Assembly: GCA_017858095.1 (NCBI GenBank)
Contig: JAFMCB010000007.1
Span: 1 to 47,785, forward strand
Origin: Methylophilaceae bacterium
GTDB taxonomy: Bacteria > Pseudomonadota > Gammaproteobacteria > Burkholderiales > Methylophilaceae
Length of the DNA: 47,785 nucleotides
Direction of reading: 5' to 3'
In this document: positions 10,001 through 17,722 of the stretch, one piece after another
Numbering within the stretch: the first letter of the stretch is position 1
How the letters are laid out: each line of letters opens with the position of its first letter
Program-made: the position numbers and the translations under genes
The notes under the pieces: model-generated
What the model saw: only the letters and a program-made list of their open reading frames with translations
What the model was told of the DNA's origin: nothing
Database searches by the model: none

Positions 10001-10133
10001 GTATTGGAAATTCAACCATTGGAAAGCGATCAATGCCAATTTTTTGAAAACTAATAATGCCAAAGAGGATAAAAATACCGGATATCATCCAAGCAAGCAC
10101 ATGTCTGCGAATTGAAAGTTCGGGAAGTGTCAT
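7047..10133 (-). CDS. RND family efflux pump, inner-membrane transporter
   Basis: A proton-driven resistance-nodulation-division transporter of the hydrophobe/amphiphile efflux type (AcrB/MexF-like), 1028 residues with 12 predicted membrane helices and two large periplasmic loops. The TM4 proton-relay aspartates are present in GVVVDDAIVVLEN (D400/D401). The N-terminal LSIRRHVLAWMI and the second-half GLVAKNSILLVDF are also typical. Its start overlaps the stop of the adaptor gene by one base, so the two are co-translated. No outer-membrane channel gene is adjacent, so it probably uses a TolC-like protein encoded elsewhere. Substrates are unknown; solvents, toxic metabolites or lipids are all possible. 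Confidence 0.95.
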   Translation of the reverse strand: MTLPELSIRRHVLAWMISGIFILFGIISFQKIGIDRFPMVEFPILSITTTLEGANPEIIDASITNIIEGAVNSTTGIESIKSQSSPGVSVVTITFNLDKDIEVAFNEVQSKVGQTLRRLPDEITPPVVRKVETNASPIMWLGFTGDRTIQQLNVYANNILKKQLETIDGVGEVRLGGRRDRTIRINLFPDKLAALNITASDLIDAFKKEHIQLPGGFLVKDQSEKMFKLDLEFHRVKEIEELIVAYRNGGPIKLKNIAEIEDGLEDYRETARFNSNPSVGLGIIKVANANTVSIIDKVKEKLENNIKPNLPPGMEIHISTDDSIFIRSMVKTLQNHILEGTLLAALIVLLFLKSIRSTFIIAVAIPISLLGAISIMYFFGYTFNSMTLLALILLIGVVVDDAIVVLENIFRHHEKYDTNPFDSAINGSKEVVFAVLASTLALVCIFAPVIYMDGIIGRFFESFAVVVTSGVLVSLLVSLTLTPMLCSKFLVKENFNSGWKQKKRLPNKFIANIESVFISIEKNYSSLLNKTLQNRWKVLFISFLIVLSSGYFFSNVKKEFVPEVDESRFTVRFKTPLGSNIDYTYKKLLEIEGVIQTEKENIASVFSSIGLGSQGQVNKGYISIRLIDKAKRNNSQQEIMGNLKAKFEELTGVQAFPAGVSIASGQRSEKLRFSVIGPGIEQVANYSEQLKNTLSQNDGLGKIDLDLELNLPQLVLDIDRDKASSLGISSLDIGNAISVLSNGLDVAKFNDEPGDGQRYEIRLKAKDGEFKSADDLNKIYLRGKTGELVRLDNIAKFKQALGPAVIGRDSLQYAANFYSNPSMPLGDAIDFIKISAEKILPSDYTIQLDGQAKEFAKTLNNILFVFTLATVLLYMVLSSLFNSFFQPIIVMLAQPLAIIGGIILLWLTGNTLNIYSMIGMVLLIGLVAKNSILLVDFTNQLREKGLKTDQALLEACPVRLRPVLMTSLTLILALMPAALGIGPGSEENGPMAIAIIGGMISSTLLTLIVIPAAYSLSIGFIDRKKRLR

Positions 10134-11197
10134 TAATTTTTGTTATTTATATTGATTTCAATATCATTTGTTAAAAAGGATGCTCCATCAACAGCAACAA
10201 TTTCACCCTCATTAACACCATCTAGTATTTCAACATAGCCATCTTGACTTAACCCTGTGGTAACTACTCTGGACTTAGCAATATTTTTTTCTATAACATA
10301 AACGGTGTTTCCTGATGGTCGTTGAACGATACTCTGTTCTGGAACAGCAACACCTTTTTCGGATTTAAAGACAATAGTTCCTCTCACTGTTGCTCCGGGT
10401 TGCCATAGAGGGCTGTTGGTAATATCAGCAATTACATCAATTGTACGACTATCCTCGCTTAGCATAGGCTTCAGTTCAGAAATTACTGCTTCATAGGGTT
10501 CATTTGAGACTGGACTGGTAAGTAGAATAGGAAGCCCCGGTTTAATTTTTTGAGAAAGGGTTTCTGGAAAAGGAATGTGAACGCGCACCTTTCTGTTACT
10601 GATGATTTGAAAAACACCATCACCAATTTTTAAGTAATCTCCGATTGAAGCTATTTGTTTTTCAACTTTTCCTGTGATGGGGGAATAAATTTTTGTTTTA
10701 GACAAATTTGATTGGGCAATATCAAGTCTTGATTTTGCAATCTCTAACTCTTCTTGAGTTTCTGATTTATCTGTCAAGATATTATCAAGCGCATTTGGGG
10801 AGATAAAATTTTTATCCACCAGCTTTTGATTTCTTGCATATATTTTTTCCTGGTTCTTGAGCCTGATATTAAGCTTTCGAATTTCAGCTTCCGCTAAATT
10901 TTTTTGGTAAAGATAATCTGCATTATCAATTTCTGCTAATAAATCACCTTTCTTTATGGATGATCCTGATCGCGCATAAAGCTTAATTACCTTACCTGGC
11001 ACTTCAGCCGCAATGGTAGGGTCGATAAGACCCTCAATGGTACCTTGAGCCGATTCTTTATCTTCAAAGGTAATTAATTTTGCATCTATTGTAGATACAA
11101 ATATTTTTTTCTTCGGCGCTTCTGAAACGGATTCTTTTTCTGCACAACTAACTAAGAGTGCAATTAAAAAAAAGCAAATAATTTTTATATATTTCAT
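10133..11197 (-). CDS. RND efflux periplasmic adaptor (membrane fusion lipoprotein)
   Basis: This is the HlyD/AcrA-type adaptor that links the RND pump to an outer-membrane channel. It has a lipoprotein signal peptide with lipobox LVSC and lipidated C18. Then come a barrel-sandwich lipoyl-like half (PGKVIKLYARSGSSIKKGDLLAEID), a coiled-coil hairpin of about 80 residues rich in K, E, Q and L, the second half (SPITGKVEKQIASIGDYLKIGD), and beta-barrel and membrane-proximal domains ending in DGASFLTND. At 354 residues it is a typical MexA/MexE-like length. It lies between ampD (4-base overlap) and the pump (1-base overlap). Confidence 0.93.
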   Translation of the reverse strand: MKYIKIICFFLIALLVSCAEKESVSEAPKKKIFVSTIDAKLITFEDKESAQGTIEGLIDPTIAAEVPGKVIKLYARSGSSIKKGDLLAEIDNADYLYQKNLAEAEIRKLNIRLKNQEKIYARNQKLVDKNFISPNALDNILTDKSETQEELEIAKSRLDIAQSNLSKTKIYSPITGKVEKQIASIGDYLKIGDGVFQIISNRKVRVHIPFPETLSQKIKPGLPILLTSPVSNEPYEAVISELKPMLSEDSRTIDVIADITNSPLWQPGATVRGTIVFKSEKGVAVPEQSIVQRPSGNTVYVIEKNIAKSRVVTTGLSQDGYVEILDGVNEGEIVAVDGASFLTNDIEININNKN

Positions 11198-11745
11198 AGA
11201 CTGGTTCTTATTTTATTCCATTTAAAAAAAGGGCCTGGATCTGTTTTTCGTGCAGGAGCTATATCACTATGACCCACAACATCCTGAATGGGGTAGTGTT
11301 GACATAAAACCTCTAACAACGCATTGAGATTCTCGTATTGTATCTCAGTAAATTCTTTTTTATCGGATCCCTCTAACTCAATACCAATTGAAAAATCATT
11401 ACAGTTAGCTCTTCTATTCCAGCTTGACTGACCCGCATGCCATGCTTTGTTGAGACAACTTACAAACTGAATTAATTCCCCAGTCCGCTTAATTAAGAAA
11501 TGTGCAGAAACTTTAAGGTTTTTAATTGTTGAATAAAAGGGATGCTCATCAAAATTTAGCTTATTCATAAATAATTTTTCTATATCCTTACTACCAAATT
11601 GATCCGGTGGCATACTTATTGCATGAATGACAATTAAGTTAATAGCCTCGTTGGGTAAGCGTCGCTCAAAATTTGGAGATATTAAATGCTTGATATCTTC
11701 CACAAAACCTTTGTTATTTAATATAAATGGCAATGGTGATCTCAT
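11194..11745 (-). CDS. ampD: 1,6-anhydro-N-acetylmuramyl-L-alanine amidase AmpD
   Basis: A cytoplasmic zinc amidase of peptidoglycan recycling that removes the stem peptide from anhydromuropeptides. Zinc ligands can be placed in VIHAIS (His), WHAGQSSW (the first His region of the active site) and GHSDIAPARKTDPG (His and Asp), and NDFSIGIELEG is a family signature. The 183-residue length is normal for AmpD. I choose ATG at 11745 over the in-frame TTG three bases upstream. A -10-like TATAAG ends 8 bases before this ATG and there is no Shine-Dalgarno sequence, so the mRNA may be leaderless. It is the first gene of the operon with the RND adaptor and pump. Confidence 0.95.
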   Translation of the reverse strand: MRSPLPFILNNKGFVEDIKHLISPNFERRLPNEAINLIVIHAISMPPDQFGSKDIEKLFMNKLNFDEHPFYSTIKNLKVSAHFLIKRTGELIQFVSCLNKAWHAGQSSWNRRANCNDFSIGIELEGSDKKEFTEIQYENLNALLEVLCQHYPIQDVVGHSDIAPARKTDPGPFFKWNKIRTSL

Positions 11746-11753
11746 CAAAATAG

Positions 11754-11761
11754 CTTATAAT
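11754..11761. promoter_or_regulatory. Symmetric -10 region between ampD and the antiporter gene
   Basis: The sequence CTTATAAT gives TATAAT on the + strand (11756-11761, about 27 bases before the antiporter start) and TATAAG on the - strand (11759-11754, exactly 8 bases before the ampD ATG). One TATA core could serve both divergent genes. The -35 matches are weak on both strands, so this rests mainly on the position and quality of the -10. Confidence 0.45.
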
Positions 11762-11787
11762 TTCGCAATAATATTCATGGAAGTCTA

Positions 11788-12786
11788 ATGGTTTTTCTTA
11801 ATTTATGCATTATGTTGCTGATTATTCTGATTGCAGCAGAAATTTTTACCAATGCATTAGAGCACTTAGGACAAAAACTTAAGATATCTGAGGGTGTGAC
11901 AGGATCTATTTTTGCTGCAGTCGGCACTGCACTTCCTGAAACTTCGGTTCCAATTATTGCATTACTATTTCCATCAGGCTCGATTGAGACGAGTCATGAT
12001 ATTGGCGTTGGCTCAATTTTGGGGGCACCGCTCATGTTAAGTACAATTGCTTTAGGCCTTATTGGTTTATTTTCATTCTACAAAAGGGGTATTAGTGGGC
12101 ATTTTGTTGTTGAGCAAACTGGCATAAAAAGAGACCTAGACTTTTTTTTAGTTGCTTTTATTTTCGCAGGACTAGCACTTTATATTCCACATACTGATAT
12201 ATTTGTTCGCAATCTGATTGGTGCACTAATGGTATTTATTTATTTTTTCTATATATTTAAAACTATTAGGGCCTCAAAGAAACTTGTTGAAGCAGGGCAT
12301 GGAACGGATGCCGAACATCCAATGTTGTTAAATCGAGTTGGATTGCCAGTCAATTCTTTTACGATTGTATTACAATTGTTTATTGGATTAGCTTTACTTA
12401 TTTTTGGTGCAAAAGGCTTTGTAAGCCAAGTTGAGGTAGTGGCATCCTACATTGGTATATCTGTTCTCGTATTATCAATTATGATCGTTCCAATAGCGAC
12501 TGAATTACCAGAAAAAGTTAATAGTATTTTATGGATAAGAAGACGTAAAGATACTTTGGCTTTTGGTAATATAACTGGAGCAATGGTATTTCAAGGTACC
12601 CTTTTGCCCGCATTAGGTATTATTTTAACGCCTTGGGAACCAAAAAATGAAATAACACTTTTATTTTTTATTACAATTTTGTCCGTTATTTGGATTAGAA
12701 CAATTATTCATTTTGGCGCGTTAAAAGTTTGGCATGTTTTCATTTCTGGCAGTCTTTATTTTGCCTATTTGTTTTTAATTTTTTAA
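11788..12786 (+). CDS. Sodium/calcium exchanger family cation antiporter
   Basis: An inner-membrane antiporter of the CaCA superfamily, 332 residues with about ten membrane helices in two inverted halves. The alpha-1 repeat reads GTALPETSVPI (46-56) and the alpha-2 repeat reads ATELPEK (about 237-243), each with the acidic residue used for cation binding. A charged cytoplasmic loop (KTIRASKKLVEAGHGTDAEHP) separates the halves. It is more divergent than E. coli YrbG, so the ion specificity (Ca2+, Na+, K+ or other) cannot be assigned. It stands divergent from ampD and overlaps the next gene by one base (TAATG). Confidence 0.85.
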   Translation: MVFLNLCIMLLIILIAAEIFTNALEHLGQKLKISEGVTGSIFAAVGTALPETSVPIIALLFPSGSIETSHDIGVGSILGAPLMLSTIALGLIGLFSFYKRGISGHFVVEQTGIKRDLDFFLVAFIFAGLALYIPHTDIFVRNLIGALMVFIYFFYIFKTIRASKKLVEAGHGTDAEHPMLLNRVGLPVNSFTIVLQLFIGLALLIFGAKGFVSQVEVVASYIGISVLVLSIMIVPIATELPEKVNSILWIRRRKDTLAFGNITGAMVFQGTLLPALGIILTPWEPKNEITLLFFITILSVIWIRTIIHFGALKVWHVFISGSLYFAYLFLIF

Positions 12787-13178
12787 TGCAGCCTTCCCCC
12801 CTTAAATGTTTAATGTCTTTATTTTATGACGTGATTATTCAGATCACCGCCTGGTTCTTATTAACACCTATCTTGCTCTTAATTATTAATGATAGCCATC
12901 AATTTAAAACCCTCATTTATCAAATAAGTTTTTGGTTAATTTCAGGAGTTTATTTTATTTTTTCATGGTCGCGAGGAGGGCAAACGATTGGTATGAGGGC
13001 TTGGAATTTGCAGTTAATCAGCGAGAATAATAAAGTTAGCTTTTTTGTTTTTAGATATTTACTAGCATCCATCGGATTACTTTTTTTTGCTGTTAGTTTT
13101 ATACCTATTTTATTTAAAAAACAGATGCTACATGACTCAATTTTAGGCTCAAAAATTATCTGTTTTCAAAGCGAATAA
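12786..13178 (+). CDS. RDD family membrane protein
   Basis: A 130-residue inner-membrane protein of the RDD family with about three membrane segments. The family motif region reads SRGGQTIGMRAWNLQLIS, the usual Gly-rich stretch after the second helix. Function is unknown for most members; some are proposed cation exchangers. The ATG at 12786 overlaps the antiporter stop (TAATG), a better start than the TTG at 12729, which lies inside the upstream gene. The last 23 bases overlap the 3' end of the convergent lptG. Confidence 0.85.
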   Translation: MQPSPLKCLMSLFYDVIIQITAWFLLTPILLLIINDSHQFKTLIYQISFWLISGVYFIFSWSRGGQTIGMRAWNLQLISENNKVSFFVFRYLLASIGLLFFAVSFIPILFKKQMLHDSILGSKIICFQSE

Positions 13179-14220
13179 TCATGTACATACCGATTGATAA
13201 GAAGATAAGGGTTGGAATTAATGCGCTTAAGAAAGGCTGCCAATCATACAATAAGCTCAAATGCCTTATCATGGTATTAAAAATTTGATAACAAATGCCT
13301 GCAATTATCCCTATAAACATTTTAAAGAATTTCCCGCCTGATCGTTCTTGAAAAAAACCAAATGGCACCGCAAAAATAATCATGATAATGGGCATGATGG
13401 GATAAATTATTTTCTCCCAGAGTGCGACTTCATATTTGGTAGATTTTTGGTTATTTTGTTTAAGATAATTTATAAATTTGAATAAATTGATAGTGGACAT
13501 TTTTTCTGGTGAGATAATAAGTGCATTGATCATCTCAGGTCGCATTAAGGATTTCCAACTTCCTTTATCTATTTCTATCGTGACTATTTTTTTTTCATTG
13601 ATAATTTTTTGGGTAATGGCTTCTAATTTCCATTCCCCATCAATAAATTGACCTCTTTCAGCCTTTGATATGGTTCTTAAATTAAAGTTACTATCAAATT
13701 CATAAATATTAATATCTTCAAGCGATGCATCAGGTAAAACATTCTCAATGTTGACAAAGTTATTACCATCTTTTATCCAAAAGCCTGATTTGAATTCTTG
13801 TGACACAACGGAAGCTGTAGAATTAATTTTTATTTGTTGCGCAGCTTTCTCACTTGATGGCGTAATTAAATCACCAATAATAATAGTTAGAAATGTAAAA
13901 AAAATACCAACAAGAACCAATGTTTTTGCAATTTTTTTAATTGAATAACCTGCTGATCGAATAATTGTAAGTTCTGAGGAGTGTGATAATTGCCCAATGG
14001 CTAACATTGAACCCAAAAGAACGGCGAGTGGAATAATTTCATAGATTCTGCCGGGAATAGTTAGTGCAACAAAGATTAACACTTGTAATAAGCCATAATT
14101 TCCTTTGCCAAGATCATTAATTTCTTGCATAAAATCAAAGAAGGCAAATAATGCAATGAGCCCCAATAAGATCATAAGAATATTTATTAAAAACTCTTTA
14201 TTAAGGTATCGCGAAATCAT
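13156..14220 (-). CDS. lptG: LPS export ABC transporter permease LptG
   Basis: One of the two membrane subunits of the LptB2FG ABC transporter, which extracts lipopolysaccharide from the inner membrane and drives it to the outer membrane. The 354 residues show the YjgP/YjgQ layout: three N-terminal membrane helices, a periplasmic beta-jellyroll domain (about 125-255) and three C-terminal helices, with VPFGFFQERSGGKFF in the coupling region. It overlaps lptF by 4 bases, so the pair is translationally coupled. It is assigned as LptG from being second in the pair and from its sequence character. Confidence 0.93.
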   Translation of the reverse strand: MISRYLNKEFLINILMILLGLIALFAFFDFMQEINDLGKGNYGLLQVLIFVALTIPGRIYEIIPLAVLLGSMLAIGQLSHSSELTIIRSAGYSIKKIAKTLVLVGIFFTFLTIIIGDLITPSSEKAAQQIKINSTASVVSQEFKSGFWIKDGNNFVNIENVLPDASLEDINIYEFDSNFNLRTISKAERGQFIDGEWKLEAITQKIINEKKIVTIEIDKGSWKSLMRPEMINALIISPEKMSTINLFKFINYLKQNNQKSTKYEVALWEKIIYPIMPIIMIIFAVPFGFFQERSGGKFFKMFIGIIAGICYQIFNTMIRHLSLLYDWQPFLSALIPTLIFLSIGMYMIIRFENR

Positions 14221-15344
14221 TTAATTTTCTTCAAAGTTAAATTTGGTAGCAATGATAAATTTTTTAAACGTCGATTAATTAGATACATTAAAGATAATGC
14301 AAAGAAAAGATGTAGTGGCCAAAACCCAAGCCAAAGAGGAATTTTTCCAGTACCAATTAAGCTTTGAAATACACCCATTAAATTATGATAAATAATAAAA
14401 ATAAGTACTGCCGTAATAATATTCATCGAGCGACCGGCCCTGGGGTTTACATAGCTCAACAAAATTGCAATAAATAACAAAATAAGAGCAGATATAGGTT
14501 GCGAAATTCTAAACATGATTTCAGCTGTATATTTTTTTCTTAATTCTTTATTGGCATAAGCAATTTTAAAAAGATCAATGGTAGGAATTGCTTCATAATA
14601 ACCAGCATTTGCACCGACGCGAAGAAGGTTTGGCGTTTCTTTTTCAATTAATATGCCATACTCATCAAATGTTGTTGTGGAAAACTCTTTTGAATCCTCC
14701 ATCGATTCATATCGCTTTCCGTTTTTAAGAAGGATATATTCTTCCCCTGTTTTCTCTTCAATACGTTCTCCTTCATTGGAAACGATAACGCCTAATTTAT
14801 TTTTTTGAATAGTGTGTACAAAAATATTTTTTACTGATTTTCCAAGCTCATCTAATCCTTCAATGTAAAAAATTCGATTATCTGATTTGGATTCTTTAAA
14901 TGCACCAGGCACTAGAGAAGATATTTCGTCACGAGTTTTCAAACCACTTTTATATTCTTCTGCTTTTTGAATTGCCCAAGGGCTTATGTACAAAGATAAA
15001 ACTCCTATTAAGAGAATAACGGGAAAACAAAAATTAATAATGGGTAAAAATAATTTTTTAATACTTAAACCGGCCGTCAACCATGTGATCATCTCACTGT
15101 CTCGATACCAGCGACTTAAAGTCATCAAAATAGTAATGAAAATAGTTAATGACAACAGTAAAGGCATGTGTTTTAAAAGATTAAAAACTAAAACAGTTTC
15201 AATGGTATCGTTTGGTATAATGCCTTTAGCAGCCAGCCGAAAAATATAAACTGCTCTTTGGGCTATGACGACTCCAGACAGCACAAGAATAGTAAATATC
15301 GAGGTATAAAATAATTCTTTAATTAAGGTTGATTTGTATAACAT
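14217..15344 (-). CDS. lptF: LPS export ABC transporter permease LptF
   Basis: Partner of LptG in the LptB2FG complex. The 375 residues have membrane helices near 10-35, 55-75 and 95-120, a periplasmic beta-jellyroll (FIYIEGLDE-like strands), and three helices from about 275 onward. The motif LLSYVNPRAGRSMNI marks the cytoplasmic loop of the family. The start ATG at 15344 is 37 bases from the divergent pepA, the same arrangement as in E. coli (pepA divergent from lptFG). No defects are visible. Confidence 0.93.
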   Translation of the reverse strand: MLYKSTLIKELFYTSIFTILVLSGVVIAQRAVYIFRLAAKGIIPNDTIETVLVFNLLKHMPLLLSLTIFITILMTLSRWYRDSEMITWLTAGLSIKKLFLPIINFCFPVILLIGVLSLYISPWAIQKAEEYKSGLKTRDEISSLVPGAFKESKSDNRIFYIEGLDELGKSVKNIFVHTIQKNKLGVIVSNEGERIEEKTGEEYILLKNGKRYESMEDSKEFSTTTFDEYGILIEKETPNLLRVGANAGYYEAIPTIDLFKIAYANKELRKKYTAEIMFRISQPISALILLFIAILLSYVNPRAGRSMNIITAVLIFIIYHNLMGVFQSLIGTGKIPLWLGFWPLHLFFALSLMYLINRRLKNLSLLPNLTLKKIK

Positions 15345-15381
15345 TGTGATAATAATAGTAACAAATAAATAGGAACAATAA

Positions 15382-16857
15382 ATGAAATTTGATATTAAAA
15401 AAGGCCCAGTAAATTCAAAAAAAGCAGATGTCTTGACGATTGCATTAAATCATCGTAATCAAGTCATAAATCCTGAATTGTTTGACAAGGATACTCTGGC
15501 GCATGTGAAGAAATTTTTGGCATTAGGTGATTTAGCTAATGAAGTTGGTAAAGCCTCAAATATATTGGGCAATGAGTTATTTGCAAGAATTGTTTTAGTA
15601 AATATTGGTGATATTGAATTAGCTACCAATAAACAAATATTTACGGCAATTAAGTCAGTGGCAAATTTAATTAAGCAACTAAATATTAAAAACCACTCAA
15701 TTTCATTTGATCAGTTCTTAAGTACTTCAAAAAGCTATCACCAGATTGCAGAATATTTTAGTCGTGCATTTATTGATGCTACATATTTAATAAATAGCCA
15801 AAAGACAACAAAAAAAGAACCCATAAAAGTTTTTGTGAATACTATTTTCTATAATGGAAAGGACACCAATGATTTAAGATTGGGATTGAAGCATGGTACA
15901 GCAATAGCTAATGGGGCGAATCTAACGAAAGACCTTGGAAACTTACCCCCTAATATTTGTACGCCGACTTATTTAGCTACAATCGCAAAAAAAGTTGCTA
16001 GCAGTTATGGCATGAAAGCCAAGATTTATGATCAAAAACAGATTGAAAAATTAAAAATGGGCTCTTTTTTGTCAGTAGCGCAAGGCAGTAGAGAAGCACC
16101 AAAATTTATTGTAGTTGAGAGTCTAAAAGGACCAAAAAATAAGAAACCGATTGTTTTGATAGGCAAAGGGATTACCTTTGATGCGGGAGGTATCTCGATA
16201 AAACCCTCGCCCGATATGGATGAAATGAAATATGATATGTGTGGCGCCGCTACCGTTTTAGGCACGATGAAAACCATTGGCGAACTGAGTTTACCTTTAA
16301 ATATTATTTTTCTTATCCCTTCCTGTGAAAATTTACCCGACGGAAAAGCTGTAAAACCAGGAGATATTGTTAAAAGTATGTCGGGACAAACCATTGAGAT
16401 TTTAAATACTGATGCAGAAGGTCGATTAATTTTGTGTGATGCATTAACCTATGCGGAGCGATATAAACCCGAAGCAGTAATTGATATTGCGACATTAACA
16501 GGCGCCTGTGTTATTGCATTAGGTCACCATGCAACGGGCCTATTTAGCAACGATGAAAGTTTAACGGAAGAATTAAAAAGCGCAGGAATTAAGTCACTTG
16601 ATGAGGCATGGCCAATGCCCTTGTGGGACGAGTACCAATCGCAATTAAATAGTAATTTTGCAGATATGGCGAATATTGGTGGTAGGGCTGCAGGAAGTAT
16701 TACAGCGGCCTGTTTCCTCTCCCGTTTCGCGAAACAGTATAAGTGGGCCCATCTTGATATTGCAGGTACAGCTTGGGTTTCTGGTAAAGAAAAAGGCGGT
16801 ACAGGCAGGCCCGTGCCTTTATTGAGCCAATACTTAATTGACAAAATAAAAAAATAA
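15382..16857 (+). CDS. pepA: Leucyl aminopeptidase (cytosol aminopeptidase, M17)
   Basis: A cytoplasmic hexameric metallopeptidase that removes N-terminal residues, especially Leu; in E. coli PepA also binds DNA at cer and carAB. The 491 residues match the family. The N-terminal macro-like domain (1-160) precedes the catalytic domain, which holds [16 protein letters not shown] (metal-binding Lys and Asp) and the signature NTDAEGRL with its Asp and Glu ligands. The C-terminal HLDIAGTAW is also typical. The start ATG has AGGA 7 bases upstream. holC follows after 3 bases. Confidence 0.97.
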   Translation: MKFDIKKGPVNSKKADVLTIALNHRNQVINPELFDKDTLAHVKKFLALGDLANEVGKASNILGNELFARIVLVNIGDIELATNKQIFTAIKSVANLIKQLNIKNHSISFDQFLSTSKSYHQIAEYFSRAFIDATYLINSQKTTKKEPIKVFVNTIFYNGKDTNDLRLGLKHGTAIANGANLTKDLGNLPPNICTPTYLATIAKKVASSYGMKAKIYDQKQIEKLKMGSFLSVAQGSREAPKFIVVESLKGPKNKKPIVLIGKGITFDAGGISIKPSPDMDEMKYDMCGAATVLGTMKTIGELSLPLNIIFLIPSCENLPDGKAVKPGDIVKSMSGQTIEILNTDAEGRLILCDALTYAERYKPEAVIDIATLTGACVIALGHHATGLFSNDESLTEELKSAGIKSLDEAWPMPLWDEYQSQLNSNFADMANIGGRAAGSITAACFLSRFAKQYKWAHLDIAGTAWVSGKEKGGTGRPVPLLSQYLIDKIKK

Positions 16858-16860
16858 TTT

Positions 16861-17280
16861 TTGACGAATATTCAATTTATTTTTAATGTAATAGATAAAA
16901 AGTCGCTCGCATTGAGATTGATTACTTCTTTAAGCAAAAGAAAACATTCAATTTTAATTTTTTGTGAGAATTCAGAATTTTCAGCAAATTTGAGTAGAGA
17001 TTTATGGCTTAATGAGATATCTTTCACACCCAACTCGGAGGAAATTTACTCGTCATTCGATAGAATTTTTTTAACAACACACCAGGCAGATCTAATGGAT
17101 GATGTCTTAGTTAATTGTTCGTCCAAACAAATTGAGGGATTTAGCCGTTATTTAAAATTCTATGAACTCGTGTCATCCGAAGAGCAAGACAAAAATCAAG
17201 CAAGAGAGCGTTACCAATTTTATCGAGATTGTGGCTTTCGCATTCATGCCACTGATGAGTCTGAATTGGTTAACCTATAG
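16861..17280 (+). CDS. holC: DNA polymerase III chi subunit
   Basis: The chi subunit links the clamp loader to single-stranded-DNA-binding protein at the replication fork. The 139 residues resemble HolC: an N-terminal IQFIFNVIDKKSLALRLI strand-helix, a central LFCEN-like strand, DLWLNEISFTPNSE, and the C-terminal ERYQFYRDCGFRI helix. The pepA-holC order is conserved in beta- and gammaproteobacteria. The start is TTG at 16861, 3 bases after pepA and without a clear Shine-Dalgarno sequence, so coupled translation is likely. The usual downstream neighbour valS is not here; instead the gene overlaps a convergent gcvH by 11 bases. Confidence 0.85.
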   Translation: MTNIQFIFNVIDKKSLALRLITSLSKRKHSILIFCENSEFSANLSRDLWLNEISFTPNSEEIYSSFDRIFLTTHQADLMDDVLVNCSSKQIEGFSRYLKFYELVSSEEQDKNQARERYQFYRDCGFRIHATDESELVNL

Positions 17281-17644
17281 ATTCTTCATATTTTTGGTGC
17301 GTTAGGAATTTTTCTGGTTTTATTTCTGCAGCAAACTCTACCTCACATATCCACGTTTGATAAGGATTGTCATTTATTAATTCTGGAGATTTTAAAATGC
17401 TTTCATTTATTGATCGTATGGTACATAAATCTGGGCAAATAAAGTCTGATGCTGTTTTAACTGACTCAATAGATCCTAAAGGTTGGCCAGCTTCAATTAC
17501 TTTATTGATCACAATATCTATAAAAACGATATCACCCAAAAGGTCTTGAGCAAAATTAGTAATACCTAATTGAAAAATATTTTCTTGTTTTTTTTTCATC
17601 CATACATGGTCTTTGGTAAACAATAGGTTTTCTTCATAATTCAT
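17270..17644 (-). CDS. gcvH: Glycine cleavage system H-like lipoyl carrier protein
   Basis: A small lipoyl-domain protein (124 residues) that in the glycine cleavage system shuttles the aminomethyl group between P, T and L proteins. The lipoyl-lysine motif is GSIESVKTASDF with K63, and the N-terminal FTKDHVWMK and central ITNFAQDLLGDIVFI fit the family. I prefer ATG at 17644 to the upstream TTG (17671), since it begins at the expected MNYEENLLFTKDH. No gcvT or gcvP is adjacent. The C-terminus after EVEFAAEIKP lacks the usual residues of well-studied H proteins, so it may be a divergent H or an H-like lipoate carrier. Confidence 0.85.
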   Translation of the reverse strand: MNYEENLLFTKDHVWMKKKQENIFQLGITNFAQDLLGDIVFIDIVINKVIEAGQPLGSIESVKTASDFICPDLCTIRSINESILKSPELINDNPYQTWICEVEFAAEIKPEKFLTHQKYEESIG

Positions 17645-17722
17645 TGAAATTTCTCTACTTTTTAATGACAAATTAAAATCAATTGTATATGATCATAATC
17701 AAATAATGAATAAGGATTGCCA

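Noticed and set aside
12729-12785. Longer start (TTG) for the RDD protein
   Set aside because: The extra residues lie in the antiporter gene and lack a ribosome-binding site; ATG 12786 in TAATG is a standard coupled start.
17717-17719. TTG at 17717 as the pbpG start
   Set aside because: It directly abuts the AAGGA sequence with no spacer, while TTG 17723 lies 6 bases from it.
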